Assembly (NCBI RefSeq): GCF_030546755.1 | Contig: NZ_JAUOPE010000011.1 | Coordinates: forward strand, 84,211-148,210 | Source of the DNA: Colwellia sp. 1_MG-2023 | GTDB taxonomy: Bacteria > Pseudomonadota > Gammaproteobacteria > Enterobacterales > Alteromonadaceae | Length of the DNA stretch: 64,000 nucleotides | Reading direction: 5' to 3' | Shown here: one piece after another, positions 21,875 to 32,438 of the stretch | How the letters are laid out: every line of letters begins with the position of its first letter | How positions within the stretch are numbered: position 1 is the stretch's first letter | Notes under the pieces: model-generated | The model's database searches: none | Told to the model about the DNA's origin: nothing | Seen by the model: the letters and a program-made list of their open reading frames with translations, nothing else | Position numbers and translations under genes: made by a program

Positions 21875-22912
21875 TTGCAGCAAAAATTATTTATTATTTT
21901 TTCAAATATCTTGTTCGGAACAATAATAGCTATTTTTATGGTTAGTAGTGCTTTTGCACAATCGTCGGAAAAAGCGATGTCTATAGAAACAAAAGCCGTC
22001 GAACAAAAAAATGATGATGAGATGAAAAAAGCGGCGGCAAGTGCACTTTCTAAAGGAGATTACTTGTGGATGGAAAACCTTCATCAGTCAATAGCGAATT
22101 CAGTCTATCAATCGGCGGTATGGTTTGATCAATTTTTTTTAGATGAAAACACCGAACAATCTAAACCTAGAACTAATGCCCGGATACGTATCGGTTGGGA
22201 GCCTAAAGCTCGAGATTGGAGTGAAATAGACACGCGATTTCGTATCAAAGTGAAATTGCCACATTTTAAAGATAAAATTGATTTGATTTTATCGGATGAT
22301 GACGAGCTTGATCAAAGCAATTTGCCGCTAGATTCCCCTAAAATGCATCAAGAAGGGAATGAAGAGAGTTTTGCGGCAGCAGTAAGGTTTACCCATAAAA
22401 AAGATAAAAACCGGTTACTTGAGTCTCGAATCGGCATATCTGGTGGCGATATCTTTGTGAAAGCAAGACATAAACGTCGATATACATGGGATAATACGCA
22501 TAGTTTTAGATTTGAACCCTCCTTATATTACTTTCTTGATGATGGTTTAGGGGCAAAACTGTTACTTGAGTATGACTATCAACTAAATAAGCATTCACAG
22601 CTTAGAGTTAATTACAGCATACGTGGTTCCGAGGCCTTTAGTGGTATTCGATGGAAGCATGGCTTTTACCAATTAACGCAATTAGAACAAAACTCTGCAA
22701 CAATTCTTGCATTGAAAGTTGAAGGTGAGCGAAATGGTGAAAAGGGGTTTTTAATTGATAACTATACGTTAAGTTATCGATATCGCTTTAATGCATTAAA
22801 AAGCTGGTTATTTTTTGAAGTCGAGCCATTTTTAGAGTGGTCAGAACAAGAAAATTACACCACAACACCTGGAATTGCCTTAAGAGTTGAAGGCTTTTTT
22901 TATAAGGGGTAA
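21875..22912 (+). CDS. Uncharacterised exported protein, probably beta-rich outer-membrane
   Basis: The frame is open from inside tatA, but a start there is implausible. A TTG at 21875, with AGGT about 11 bases upstream, gives QQKLFIIFSNILFGTIIAIF followed by a clean cleavage site (SAFAQ). The product would be about 345 residues. The mature part has many alternating aromatic and charged strands (for example LLEYDYQLNKHSQLRVNYS, SYRYRFNALKSWLFFEVEP) and ends in a beta strand, which suggests an outer-membrane barrel. I do not recognise a family. It is divergent from tatA and convergent with the GGDEF-EAL gene. The start remains uncertain. Confidence 0.65.
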   Translation: MQQKLFIIFSNILFGTIIAIFMVSSAFAQSSEKAMSIETKAVEQKNDDEMKKAAASALSKGDYLWMENLHQSIANSVYQSAVWFDQFFLDENTEQSKPRTNARIRIGWEPKARDWSEIDTRFRIKVKLPHFKDKIDLILSDDDELDQSNLPLDSPKMHQEGNEESFAAAVRFTHKKDKNRLLESRIGISGGDIFVKARHKRRYTWDNTHSFRFEPSLYYFLDDGLGAKLLLEYDYQLNKHSQLRVNYSIRGSEAFSGIRWKHGFYQLTQLEQNSATILALKVEGERNGEKGFLIDNYTLSYRYRFNALKSWLFFEVEPFLEWSEQENYTTTPGIALRVEGFFYKG

Positions 22913-22929
22913 CTCATATAAAAATGAAG

Positions 22930-25548
22930 CTAAGCTCTCGCTTTCGGTAAATCTTGTTCGGCTTTTTGAGGTTTGGCAATTTTGGCAGGACGACTAATAT
23001 GATAGCCTTGGCCAAATTCACACCCTACTTGTTGAAGTCTGTCTAACATATCTTGTGATTCTATGCCTTCTGCCACTAAGCGGTAACCAAACTTGCTACC
23101 TAGGTCATGCAATGCTTTTACCAAAGATATATTCTCAGAATTTGAATTTAATGAACGAATAAAGCTGCGATCTAATTTAATAAATTCAAATGGATAACTG
23201 TGTAAAAAGTTTAATGACGATAAACCTGCACCGTAATCATCTAATGCCAGCTTAACACCAAACTCTTTTAGTTTTCGTAAGCCTTTTAACGCTAATTCTG
23301 TATGTTGGCTAAACGCAGATTCATTAAACTCCAAAATTAGTCTTTCTGGCTCAACGGTATTTAATTTAATTAAATCTATTAAATGCGACAATTGATTTGC
23401 TTGCGTTAAATGTCTGCCTGATAAATTTACCCCAATGAAAGCATGCTGATATTCGTCGCTGGTTTGCCAGCTTTTTAACTGCAAACAAACTTCTTCAATC
23501 ACCCAGGTTTCAATGTCAAGAATCATCCCTGTTTCTTCCGCCATAAACAAAAATTCGCTTGGCGTTAATAAACCTTTCGTTGGATGTTGCCAACGTAATA
23601 ACGCTTCAAAGCCAATGGTACTTGTTAATTCAAGGTCGGATATTTGCTGGTAATGTAATTCAAATTGCTTTTCTTTAATGGCGATACGCAATTCTTGTTC
23701 AAGCGTCATACTAGCAATAAGTTGTTCACGCATACTTTCATCAAAAAAGACATAACGACCACGCCCCAAACTTTTAGCTTGATACATGGCAGCATCGGCA
23801 TCTCTTAATATTTCATTGGAATCTTTATATTGCTGGCCGCACAAGGCAATACCAATACTCGCGTTTGAATATAATGTATGGCCGTCTAATTCAAAGGGTT
23901 TTTCAATCGCACTAATGATGCGCGAAGCGACTTCTTCAACATCATCTTGAGACTGTAAAGAATCTAATAAAATAACAAATTCATCACCCCCCAAGCGCGC
24001 TAAAATATCATTATCTCGAACGCAATCACTTAAACGAGCAGCAATTTCAATTAAGAATTCATCACCGGCATGATGACCTAAGGTGTCGTTGATTACTTTG
24101 AAGCGATCTAAATCGATAAACAATACCGCTGACCGATTGTTAGGATGACGTTTTAAATGACTTAATGCATAAGCTAGTCGGTCTGAGAACATTGCTCTAT
24201 TAGGTAGCTTTGTTAACGCATCATGATTGGCTTCAAAATATAATTGTTCTTCAGCTTTTTGGCGTTCTTCAATCTGCATTCGCAAATTAAGGTTAGTTGC
24301 CTGTAATTCTTGTGTGCGTTGATTGACTATTTTTTCTAATTGTTCATGACTTTGCTGCACTGCTTCTTGAGCTTTTTTTCTAATAATTGCTGAAGCAATA
24401 TGCTGACTAACAAAGCGAATTAATTCTAAATCACAATGCTGATAGGCATGTTCATCTTGATAATGTTGAACCGCTAATACACCAATAATTTTACCATTTT
24501 CAATTAAAGGTGCGCCTAGCCATGCTTTTGGTAACTGTTTTGCAGGATAAGTTAGCGAAAATTTTTGCTTATTAATCGTGCCTTGCTCAGACAAAATATA
24601 GACACTTTCATCAACAATTAATAAAGGTAGTCCGGTTTTAATCGCTAATTCAGTTAAACCATTCGCTAATTTTCTAGGTGTAGGGCTGGCAACTTTTTCA
24701 TCTTGATAATAAGGAAAAAATAACTCTGTTTTATCATCAGATAATAACGCAATGTATAGGTTTTTTGCCGGTAAAAAGCTATTTACCTCACCATGTAATA
24801 TTTCGTAAAAACTGTTGATATCTTTGCCTGAAGAGGACAATTCTGATATCGCCAATAACGCTTTATGCATTTTAACGGCTTTTTGGCGCTCAGCAATTTC
24901 TTGCTGCAATTTTACATTGGTGGCGGTAAGTTTTTGTGTTCGTTGTCGAATGTTTTTTTCAAGTAATTCACGACTTCGCACTCGATCAATGGCAGTAACT
25001 AAATGCTCGGCAATAAATTCTAATAATTGACAATCCCGGTCATCAAAAAAGAGTTTTTTATCGTAACTTTGTAAAGCGATTACCCCGATGGTTTGATAAC
25101 CGCGTTTTAATGGAACACCTAACCAATCAACACAGGGTGACCCATAAAAAGCAATTTTTTCTGTGCGAACTAACGCCATTCTTTCTGCAGAACTACAATG
25201 AAAAGATTCACTTTCTTCAAACACTAATCCGGTTAGTGAATGTTGCCAATGGTTGATCTCAAAATGTTCTAAAATTTGTTCTTCTTTCGAGTTGTGGCTA
25301 TATGCAAGGGAAAGTTGGCGAGATTTATTTAACAAAACAATATGAAAGCTATCAGTCACTAAAAGCGTTTTGATGACTGATTCGAGGGCAGGATAAAATG
25401 ATGCCATATCGGTGACTGTACTTGCCAACTCTGAGAGTTGAAGTAATCCCGACTGCATCGTTGTAATTTGACGATATTTTTTTAGTAACGACTTGAGCTT
25501 AGGCAATTGGCGTGCAGCTTGAAGGTCGTTTTTCGCCCTTACTTCCAT
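22930..25548 (-). CDS. GAF-GAF-GGDEF-EAL cyclic-di-GMP protein
   Basis: The 872-residue cytoplasmic protein has two GAF-like sensor domains (about 35-195 and 230-390), each followed by a coiled coil. A GGDEF domain (about 435-595) and an EAL domain (about 615-860) come next. The cyclase site is GGDEF (LARLGGDEFVILL) with an RDND I-site five residues before it. The EAL domain keeps EALLRW, NLSGRHL, LEFNESAF, LDDYGAG, FIKLDRSF, VAEGIES and the GQGY glutamine. Both cyclase and phosphodiesterase activity are therefore possible. It is monocistronic: the gap to rpoH upstream holds the rpoH terminator. Confidence 0.93.
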   Translation of the reverse strand: MEVRAKNDLQAARQLPKLKSLLKKYRQITTMQSGLLQLSELASTVTDMASFYPALESVIKTLLVTDSFHIVLLNKSRQLSLAYSHNSKEEQILEHFEINHWQHSLTGLVFEESESFHCSSAERMALVRTEKIAFYGSPCVDWLGVPLKRGYQTIGVIALQSYDKKLFFDDRDCQLLEFIAEHLVTAIDRVRSRELLEKNIRQRTQKLTATNVKLQQEIAERQKAVKMHKALLAISELSSSGKDINSFYEILHGEVNSFLPAKNLYIALLSDDKTELFFPYYQDEKVASPTPRKLANGLTELAIKTGLPLLIVDESVYILSEQGTINKQKFSLTYPAKQLPKAWLGAPLIENGKIIGVLAVQHYQDEHAYQHCDLELIRFVSQHIASAIIRKKAQEAVQQSHEQLEKIVNQRTQELQATNLNLRMQIEERQKAEEQLYFEANHDALTKLPNRAMFSDRLAYALSHLKRHPNNRSAVLFIDLDRFKVINDTLGHHAGDEFLIEIAARLSDCVRDNDILARLGGDEFVILLDSLQSQDDVEEVASRIISAIEKPFELDGHTLYSNASIGIALCGQQYKDSNEILRDADAAMYQAKSLGRGRYVFFDESMREQLIASMTLEQELRIAIKEKQFELHYQQISDLELTSTIGFEALLRWQHPTKGLLTPSEFLFMAEETGMILDIETWVIEEVCLQLKSWQTSDEYQHAFIGVNLSGRHLTQANQLSHLIDLIKLNTVEPERLILEFNESAFSQHTELALKGLRKLKEFGVKLALDDYGAGLSSLNFLHSYPFEFIKLDRSFIRSLNSNSENISLVKALHDLGSKFGYRLVAEGIESQDMLDRLQQVGCEFGQGYHISRPAKIAKPQKAEQDLPKARA

Positions 25549-25668
25549 TAAGGCTAACCCATTATATTTATTATTAGTATTATTATTGAGCGATTAGTCT
25601 ACCAAAATATGATTACTTTACTAGTGTAAATATGCTAAACATGTCGCTATTTTATTTATACCTATAAA

Positions 25669-25692
25669 AAAGCCGACTATCTTGTCGGCTTT
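25669..25692 (-). terminator. Rho-independent terminator of rpoH
   Basis: AAAGCCGAC at 25669-25677 pairs with GTCGGCTTT at 25684-25692, with a 6-base loop. Read on the minus strand, the stem is followed by a T run, which suits rpoH. Confidence 0.75.
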
Positions 25693-25716
25693 AATCAGGT
25701 TGATACACCAATTAGC

Positions 25717-26583
25717 TTACGAGGCCATGCCTGCTTTTAACTTATTTAGTGCATTTTTTTCTAACTGACGAACTCGCTCTGCTGAGATGTCATATTTATC
25801 TGCTAATTCTTGCAATGTACTTTTTTCGTCATTTAACCAACGTGTCTTAACAATATCTTGACTGCGATTATCTAGAGTTACCAAAGCATTCATTAAACGT
25901 TTGTTAGCATGATCTTCCCAGTTCTGATCTTCCACTTCCGTGGCTAAGTCAGACTGTTTATCTTCTAAATATTGTGCCGGTGAAAAATTACCTGAGCCCA
26001 TCGCATTGTCATCATCATCTGAAGACAATTCAAACGCTTGGTCTTGACTAGTCATCCGAGATTCCATCTCTAAAACATCTTTTTCACTTACACCAAGTGT
26101 TTCAGCGACATTAGTAATCTCATCGTTACTAAACCAACCTAAACGTTTTTTATTCTTACGTAAATTAAAAAATAATTTACGTTGAGCTTTTGTAGTAGCG
26201 ACTTTAACAATACGCCAGTTTTTAAGCACAAACTCATGAATTTCTGCTTTAATCCAATGAACAGCAAATGATACCAAACGTACACCAACTTCAGGATTAA
26301 AACGTTTAACGGCTTTCATTAATCCAACGTTACCTTCTTGAATTAAATCAGCTTGCGGTAAGCCATAACCGGCATAACCTTTTGCTACATGGATAACAAA
26401 GCGTAAATGCGACATAATTAACTCTTGCGCCGCTTGTAAATCATTTTCTGCATATAAACGAGTTGCGAGATCATGCTCGCGCTCAGCTGTTAGCATAGGG
26501 ATGCTATAAGCAGATTGCATATATGATTCAATACTGCCGCTTTGTGGAACCGTTAGCGCCATTGTTTGAATATTATCACTCAT
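25717..26583 (-). CDS. rpoH: RNA polymerase heat-shock sigma factor RpoH (sigma-32)
   Basis: The 288-residue sigma-70-family protein begins with the Sigma-32 N-terminus ([16 protein letters not shown]). Region 2 ([19 protein letters not shown]), the diagnostic RpoH box ([16 protein letters not shown]) and the region 4 helix-turn-helix ([21 protein letters not shown]) are all present. It directs transcription of chaperone and protease genes. In many gammaproteobacteria it follows ftsYEX; here an opposite-strand gene lies between it and ftsX. Confidence 0.97.
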   Translation of the reverse strand: MSDNIQTMALTVPQSGSIESYMQSAYSIPMLTAEREHDLATRLYAENDLQAAQELIMSHLRFVIHVAKGYAGYGLPQADLIQEGNVGLMKAVKRFNPEVGVRLVSFAVHWIKAEIHEFVLKNWRIVKVATTKAQRKLFFNLRKNKKRLGWFSNDEITNVAETLGVSEKDVLEMESRMTSQDQAFELSSDDDDNAMGSGNFSPAQYLEDKQSDLATEVEDQNWEDHANKRLMNALVTLDNRSQDIVKTRWLNDEKSTLQELADKYDISAERVRQLEKNALNKLKAGMAS

Positions 26584-26826
26584 TTATTTAAACCCTTTTT
26601 TATACCTGGCTCGCGATATTAACACGAACCTTTTCTTTGATCGAGTATTTACTATACTCAACATAACTTACTAGACACGGCGATACAATAAATGCTTTCA
26701 TAGTAACGAAGATAATTTGTGTAAATTTGTTAAATTAAATAGATTTTTAAAGTAATAACAAGATGTTGCCTACTAAATTACATATTTATTAAATTTTGGT
26801 TTAGCGTATTTGTTAGAGGTATTATT

Positions 26827-28041
26827 TTGTATTCATATGTAGCCAGACAACCTATTTTAGATATTAATAAGAATGTTATCGCTTATGAGTTATTATTTCG
26901 TGATGGAAAAAGCAATAGTTTCCCAAATATTGATCCCAATTTAGCCACTTCAAATATTTTAACAAATAATCATTTAACCTTAGGTATTGAACAAATTACT
27001 GGTGATTTACCTGGTTATATTAATTTTCATGCCATCACCCTTATTCGACGGTTCCCAAGTTTTCTTGATCCTAAAAAAGTCGTTATCGAAATTTTAGAAG
27101 ACCTTGATGTTTCGAATAAGCTTATCGAGACCGTAAAATTACTTAAAGAAAAAGGCTACACGCTAGCATTAGATGATTTCGATTTTGATAAAAAATGGGA
27201 TGTTTTACTTCCCTTTATCGATATCATTAAAGTTGATGTATTAGCTTTTTCTCTATTAGATATTAGTAAATTAATTCGTACACTTCCGGACTCAAATATT
27301 ACCTTGTTAGCAGAAAAAGTAGAAACATTAGAACAATTTGAAAAGCTAAAGATGCTAGGTTTTACTTCATTTCAAGGCTACTTTTTTGCGAAACCAGAAA
27401 TCCTAAAACAACGAAAAATCACTACTGCTAAGCAAAACATTTTAGATCTGATTGGCCAAGCAAGTAAGACTGAATTAGACAATGAAGTGATTGGCGATAT
27501 CTTCAGTGCTGATCCGGGGCTAACCTATAAATTATTGCGCTTTATCAATAGTCCCACTTATGGGAATAACCAGGAAATTACTTCTTTAAAGCATGCCCTT
27601 GTTTATATTGGGGAGCTTGAATTAAAGAAATTTATCACCTTATTAGCTTTATCAGATTTAAATGCAGGAAAATGTGATGAGGTGATGCGCTTATCTTTGA
27701 ATCGAGCAAAATTCTGTGAATTAGTTTCACAAACTAAGCTGGATGAAGAAAACCCCCCTAAGGCGTTTCTTACTGGCATGCTTTCAATGATTGATGGCGT
27801 ATTAGATCATGATTTAGAGTTTGTTTTAAAAGCTTTACCCATTCACCCAGAGATTAAATCTGCCTTACGAAATGAAAGTAATTATTTAAATGATTATTTA
27901 ACATTAGCTAAGTTGATTGAGACCGGAGATTGGCAAAAAAGTGAAGCGTTTGCGAAAAAAATAGACTTAACCGCTGAGTATTGTTTTGAAACTCATCAAG
28001 AAGCGCTTGCTTGGACGGATGGCATGTTATCAAATCAATAA
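26827..28041 (+). CDS. EAL-HDOD signalling protein (CdgJ/YuxH type)
   Basis: The 404-residue protein has an N-terminal EAL-like domain (about 1-200) and a C-terminal HDOD domain (about 200-390). The EAL motif reads YELLFRDG. The asparagine of INFHA, the glutamate of IEILED, the pair in LDDFDFD, the lysine of IIKVDV, AEKVE and the FQGY glutamine are present, but the loop after DD lacks its usual glycines. Phosphodiesterase activity is therefore possible but uncertain. HDOD domains act in signalling and motility control. The start is a TTG with a strong AGAGG site seven bases upstream; no ATG fits. It is divergent from rpoH and convergent with ftsX. Confidence 0.9.
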   Translation: MYSYVARQPILDINKNVIAYELLFRDGKSNSFPNIDPNLATSNILTNNHLTLGIEQITGDLPGYINFHAITLIRRFPSFLDPKKVVIEILEDLDVSNKLIETVKLLKEKGYTLALDDFDFDKKWDVLLPFIDIIKVDVLAFSLLDISKLIRTLPDSNITLLAEKVETLEQFEKLKMLGFTSFQGYFFAKPEILKQRKITTAKQNILDLIGQASKTELDNEVIGDIFSADPGLTYKLLRFINSPTYGNNQEITSLKHALVYIGELELKKFITLLALSDLNAGKCDEVMRLSLNRAKFCELVSQTKLDEENPPKAFLTGMLSMIDGVLDHDLEFVLKALPIHPEIKSALRNESNYLNDYLTLAKLIETGDWQKSEAFAKKIDLTAEYCFETHQEALAWTDGMLSNQ

Positions 28042-28098
28042 GTGTTAACCTGAAAGCTCCCATTTAAGAAATATTGAGGCTCTAAAGGTAAATATAGT

Positions 28099-29085
28099 TT
28101 AATCAGCGGTAGGTTCTATCGCTCTAATATGCTTTCTTACTGAAATATAACTGCCTGCTAGCCCCAATAAAATAGCAAAGGTAATCAAGATAAACATTTC
28201 AGCAGCGTCTAAACCAATTAACTGAAAGTCACTTTGGTATAAATCCGTTAAATTGATTAATGCTCCGGTAAAATATTGTGCCAATATCGCCACACAAATC
28301 ACTGCTACAGCCCCGCCTAGCACTCCATACCAAACACCAGAATATAAAAAAGGACGTTGAATAAAGCTATCAGTTGCGCCAACTAATTTCATCACAGCAA
28401 TCGCATCTTTTTGATTAAGAATCGCTAAGCGTATTGTGTTACCAATAATTAAAACTACTGATAAACAGAGCAATATTGCAATACCTATCACGATATCCTC
28501 AATCAATAAGGTTATTGCTTCTAATTTGGTTAACCATTCTAAATCTAGCTTACCTTGTTCTACTTCACGTTCATTTTCTAATTTTTGTAAAAGTTCTCGG
28601 GCGGCTTGAGTTTTACTTGCGCGTTGCGTTGGTGTAACAAGGATAGTGGCAGGTAAAGGGTTTGATGATAAATACTCTAGAGCTTCGCCAAACCCTGATA
28701 ATTCTTTAAATTCTTTTAATGCGCTTGTTGCAGATATATATTTAACTTCTGCCACTTCAGGATATAAATTTATACGCTGGACAAGGTTTTTTGCTGATTT
28801 ATCATCGACTGAAAGCTTTAAAAACAAGCTAATTTCTGAAGCAGAATCCCATTGCTGAGAAATAGATTTAGCATTTTTAACAATTAAATGAAGAGTCGCT
28901 GGCAAGGTTAAACTGATCCCTAAGACCAATATCGTCATCATCGAAGTAAAGGGTGTTCGCCATAGATCACCTAAACTACCAATCGCTTGTTGTAAATGAC
29001 GAATAAGACGTGCTGAAATTTTTGCCGCTACATTGGGCTTATCAGAATGACGATGCGAAAAGCTGCTGTCAGAAAATTTAGTCAA
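28099..29085 (-). CDS. ftsX: Cell division ABC transporter-like permease FtsX
   Basis: FtsX is the membrane partner of FtsE and controls septal peptidoglycan hydrolases. The protein has about 328 residues, with a first helix near residue 55 (FTSMMTILVLGISLTLP), a periplasmic domain and three C-terminal helices. I placed the start at the TTG at 29085. A GGAGGAG site lies six bases before it and the ftsE stop ends just upstream; a TTG at 29109 inside ftsE has no such site. It lies in the ftsY-ftsE-ftsX order. Confidence 0.95.
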   Translation of the reverse strand: MTKFSDSSFSHRHSDKPNVAAKISARLIRHLQQAIGSLGDLWRTPFTSMMTILVLGISLTLPATLHLIVKNAKSISQQWDSASEISLFLKLSVDDKSAKNLVQRINLYPEVAEVKYISATSALKEFKELSGFGEALEYLSSNPLPATILVTPTQRASKTQAARELLQKLENEREVEQGKLDLEWLTKLEAITLLIEDIVIGIAILLCLSVVLIIGNTIRLAILNQKDAIAVMKLVGATDSFIQRPFLYSGVWYGVLGGAVAVICVAILAQYFTGALINLTDLYQSDFQLIGLDAAEMFILITFAILLGLAGSYISVRKHIRAIEPTAD

Positions 29086-29086
29086 T

Positions 29087-29770
29087 TTATTCTCCTCCCA
29101 GCCCTTCAATTAAGCCATCATCGATCATCGCACCTTGTTTAAGTGTAAGCGTACGATATTTTAATCGAGCAATTAACCCTAAATCATGAGTGGCAATTAA
29201 TACAGCAACACCCATGTCATTAAATTCTTCAAAGAGTTTTATGATATCAAGTGAAAGTTTAGGGTCGAGATTACCTGTCGGTTCATCCGCTAATAAAATT
29301 GGCGGCTTGTTTACCAACGCACGTGCAATTCCTACGCGTTGTTGTTCGCCACCTGAAAGCATATTAGGAAAACAACGAGATTTATCAGATAAATGGACTT
29401 TATCTAAAGCTGCATCAACACGTTTTTTTGTTTCTTTATGGCTAAAACCTTCGATAATTAGAGGTAGAGCAATATTGTCAAAAACTGTGCGATCCATCAG
29501 TAGGTTATGATTTTGAAAAATCATGCCTATGCCACGTCGAACATAAGGAATTTGTTGATAAGTTACCGTCGACAAGTCAACATCATTGATCATCACTTGG
29601 CCGCTAGTGGGCTTTTCCATTAAACTCATCAGCTTTAATAATGTACTTTTACCCGCTCCAGAATGTCCTGTTAAAAATGCCATTTCACCGGCAGCAAGAC
29701 TAAAGCTGACATTATTTAGCGCGATAAAGCCACCGGGATAAGTTTTATTGACATGATTAAAGCGGATCAT
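29087..29770 (-). CDS. ftsE: Cell division ATP-binding protein FtsE
   Basis: The 227-residue ABC ATPase has Walker [10 protein letters not shown], signature [15 protein letters not shown], Walker [13 protein letters not shown] and the switch histidine in IATHD. It pairs with FtsX at the division site. It starts 27 bases after ftsY. Confidence 0.97.
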   Translation of the reverse strand: MIRFNHVNKTYPGGFIALNNVSFSLAAGEMAFLTGHSGAGKSTLLKLMSLMEKPTSGQVMINDVDLSTVTYQQIPYVRRGIGMIFQNHNLLMDRTVFDNIALPLIIEGFSHKETKKRVDAALDKVHLSDKSRCFPNMLSGGEQQRVGIARALVNKPPILLADEPTGNLDPKLSLDIIKLFEEFNDMGVAVLIATHDLGLIARLKYRTLTLKQGAMIDDGLIEGLGGE

Positions 29771-29797
29771 TAATTTAATTTCTTATCGGTTGGTTTT

Positions 29798-30991
<1,194 letters not shown>

Positions 30992-31104
30992 ACGATTATT
31001 TCTTTCTCTGCATTATGAATAGTTGTAGTCATAACGCGTTAAACAAGGATAAAATTGAATAATAACACCTAAACTGCTGACAAAAAACTAAAGTAGCTTA
31101 ACTT

Positions 31105-31710
31105 ATGCGCAAAACCAGAAATCATCTTTCAAAAGGGTCTCAAAAATCCAAAGCTACCGGTAATATTCGCATTATTGCTGGCAAGCATCGTGGGAGAAAA
31201 CTTCCTGTGCTGATGTCAGATGGTTTACGGCCAACAACAGATAGAGTAAAAGAAACCGTTTTTAACTGGTTAATGCCATATATTCAGCAAAGTAATTGCT
31301 TAGATTGTTTTGCTGGAGCAGGAAGTTTAGGATTTGAAGCTTTTTCTCGTGGCGCCAAACAAGTGACTTTAATTGAACTGGATAAAAATGCCGCCAAACA
31401 ATTACAACAGAATAAAGCCCTATTAAACGCTGATAATGTTGATGTTTATCAAACCAATGCTTTAACTTATTTAGCTGATACACCAAAGTCAAAATTTGAC
31501 ATTGTTTTTATCGACCCACCGTTTAGGCAAGGCTTAACTGAAGAAGTTATTAAGTTACTTGAAAATAATTGGTTAACGAAGCAAGCGCTAATTTACTTAG
31601 AAATGGAAAGCGAAAATAATCAGGTATTGATACCTAACCATTGGTCGCTATTAAAAGAAAAAAGTGCTGGGCAAGTGAGTTATCGTTTATATCAATATTG
31701 TGAAGAGTAG
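31105..31710 (+). CDS. rsmD: 16S rRNA guanine-N2 methyltransferase RsmD (G966)
   Basis: The 201-residue SAM-dependent enzyme methylates G966 of 16S rRNA. It shows IRIIAGKHRGRKLPV, LRPTTDRVKETVFNWL, the SAM loop LDCFAGAGSLGFEA and the catalytic DPPF motif (FIDPPFRQG). The gene is divergent from ftsY, the usual arrangement. Confidence 0.96.
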   Translation: MRKTRNHLSKGSQKSKATGNIRIIAGKHRGRKLPVLMSDGLRPTTDRVKETVFNWLMPYIQQSNCLDCFAGAGSLGFEAFSRGAKQVTLIELDKNAAKQLQQNKALLNADNVDVYQTNALTYLADTPKSKFDIVFIDPPFRQGLTEEVIKLLENNWLTKQALIYLEMESENNQVLIPNHWSLLKEKSAGQVSYRLYQYCEE

Positions 31711-31714
31711 AGTA

Positions 31715-31744
31715 ACGAATTAGCCATTAAAATAGCTAACTCGT
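31715..31744 (+). terminator. Possible terminator after rsmD
   Basis: ACGAATTAGC at 31715-31724 pairs with GCTAACTCGT at 31735-31744 with one mismatch, and TTGTTG follows. Confidence 0.4.
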
Positions 31745-31779
31745 TTGTTGTTAACTGCACTAGCTTGAAGGAATGAGAT

Positions 31780-32391
31780 TTATTGAATTTCTATTCCTAA
31801 ATTTGATAAGCCTTGCTCAGACACCATATTTTTCAATGCTTTGATAGTCGCTTTGTTTTCAGGAGAGTTTTTTAAGAAATCGAAGAGTTCGTTTTGAGTT
31901 GCAGCTTCCCATTCCATTAAAGGATGCTCATTAATAAGTTGTTGCGATATTTCTTCCGTATTTGCTGAGTTTGATTCATCAAGTTCTTGCGCTAAACAAA
32001 GTTCTACATAAAAGTTAACACTACCTTGAGAAAGGCGAGAAATACTCTCAAAACCTTCGCCTTCTTTATCTTGCATGGCTTGTAAAAGCGACATTACGGC
32101 CATGGAAGTATCTAAAGCGGGATAAACACCAAATAAGTCAAACGCTTGAGGATCAGGAACTTGCTCTTCCAACTTCAATAGTTGAGCATCATAATTGATA
32201 TTCACTTTTTGACTTTTATCTAATCGTTGCCAAATTAAATCGAGTTGATTACGAATGAGTTGGAAATTTCCAAAGCCCGAATTTTCGGAAAATGCTTTGT
32301 AATTGGGTAACATGCGTTCAATTAACGTCACGCAAAAGGCTATTTTTTGCCATTGAGTTAATTTAGTTAAAGGGATATGAATTGACACCAA
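31780..32391 (-). CDS. YjaG family (DUF416) protein
   Basis: The 203-residue protein matches the YjaG/DUF416 pattern. WQKIAFCVTLIERMLPNYKAF, SGFGNFQLIRNQLDLIWQRL and PDPQAFDLFGVYPALDTSMA are family hallmarks. The family is widespread in gammaproteobacteria and its function is unknown. The start is TTG (or the adjacent GTG) after an AGGA site. It is transcribed after the coiled-coil gene, 47 bases downstream. Confidence 0.85.
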   Translation of the reverse strand: MVSIHIPLTKLTQWQKIAFCVTLIERMLPNYKAFSENSGFGNFQLIRNQLDLIWQRLDKSQKVNINYDAQLLKLEEQVPDPQAFDLFGVYPALDTSMAVMSLLQAMQDKEGEGFESISRLSQGSVNFYVELCLAQELDESNSANTEEISQQLINEHPLMEWEAATQNELFDFLKNSPENKATIKALKNMVSEQGLSNLGIEIQ

Positions 32392-32438
32392 TATTTCCTA
32401 TTTTGAAAAACAGACCCGATTATAACGAGTATTTATAA

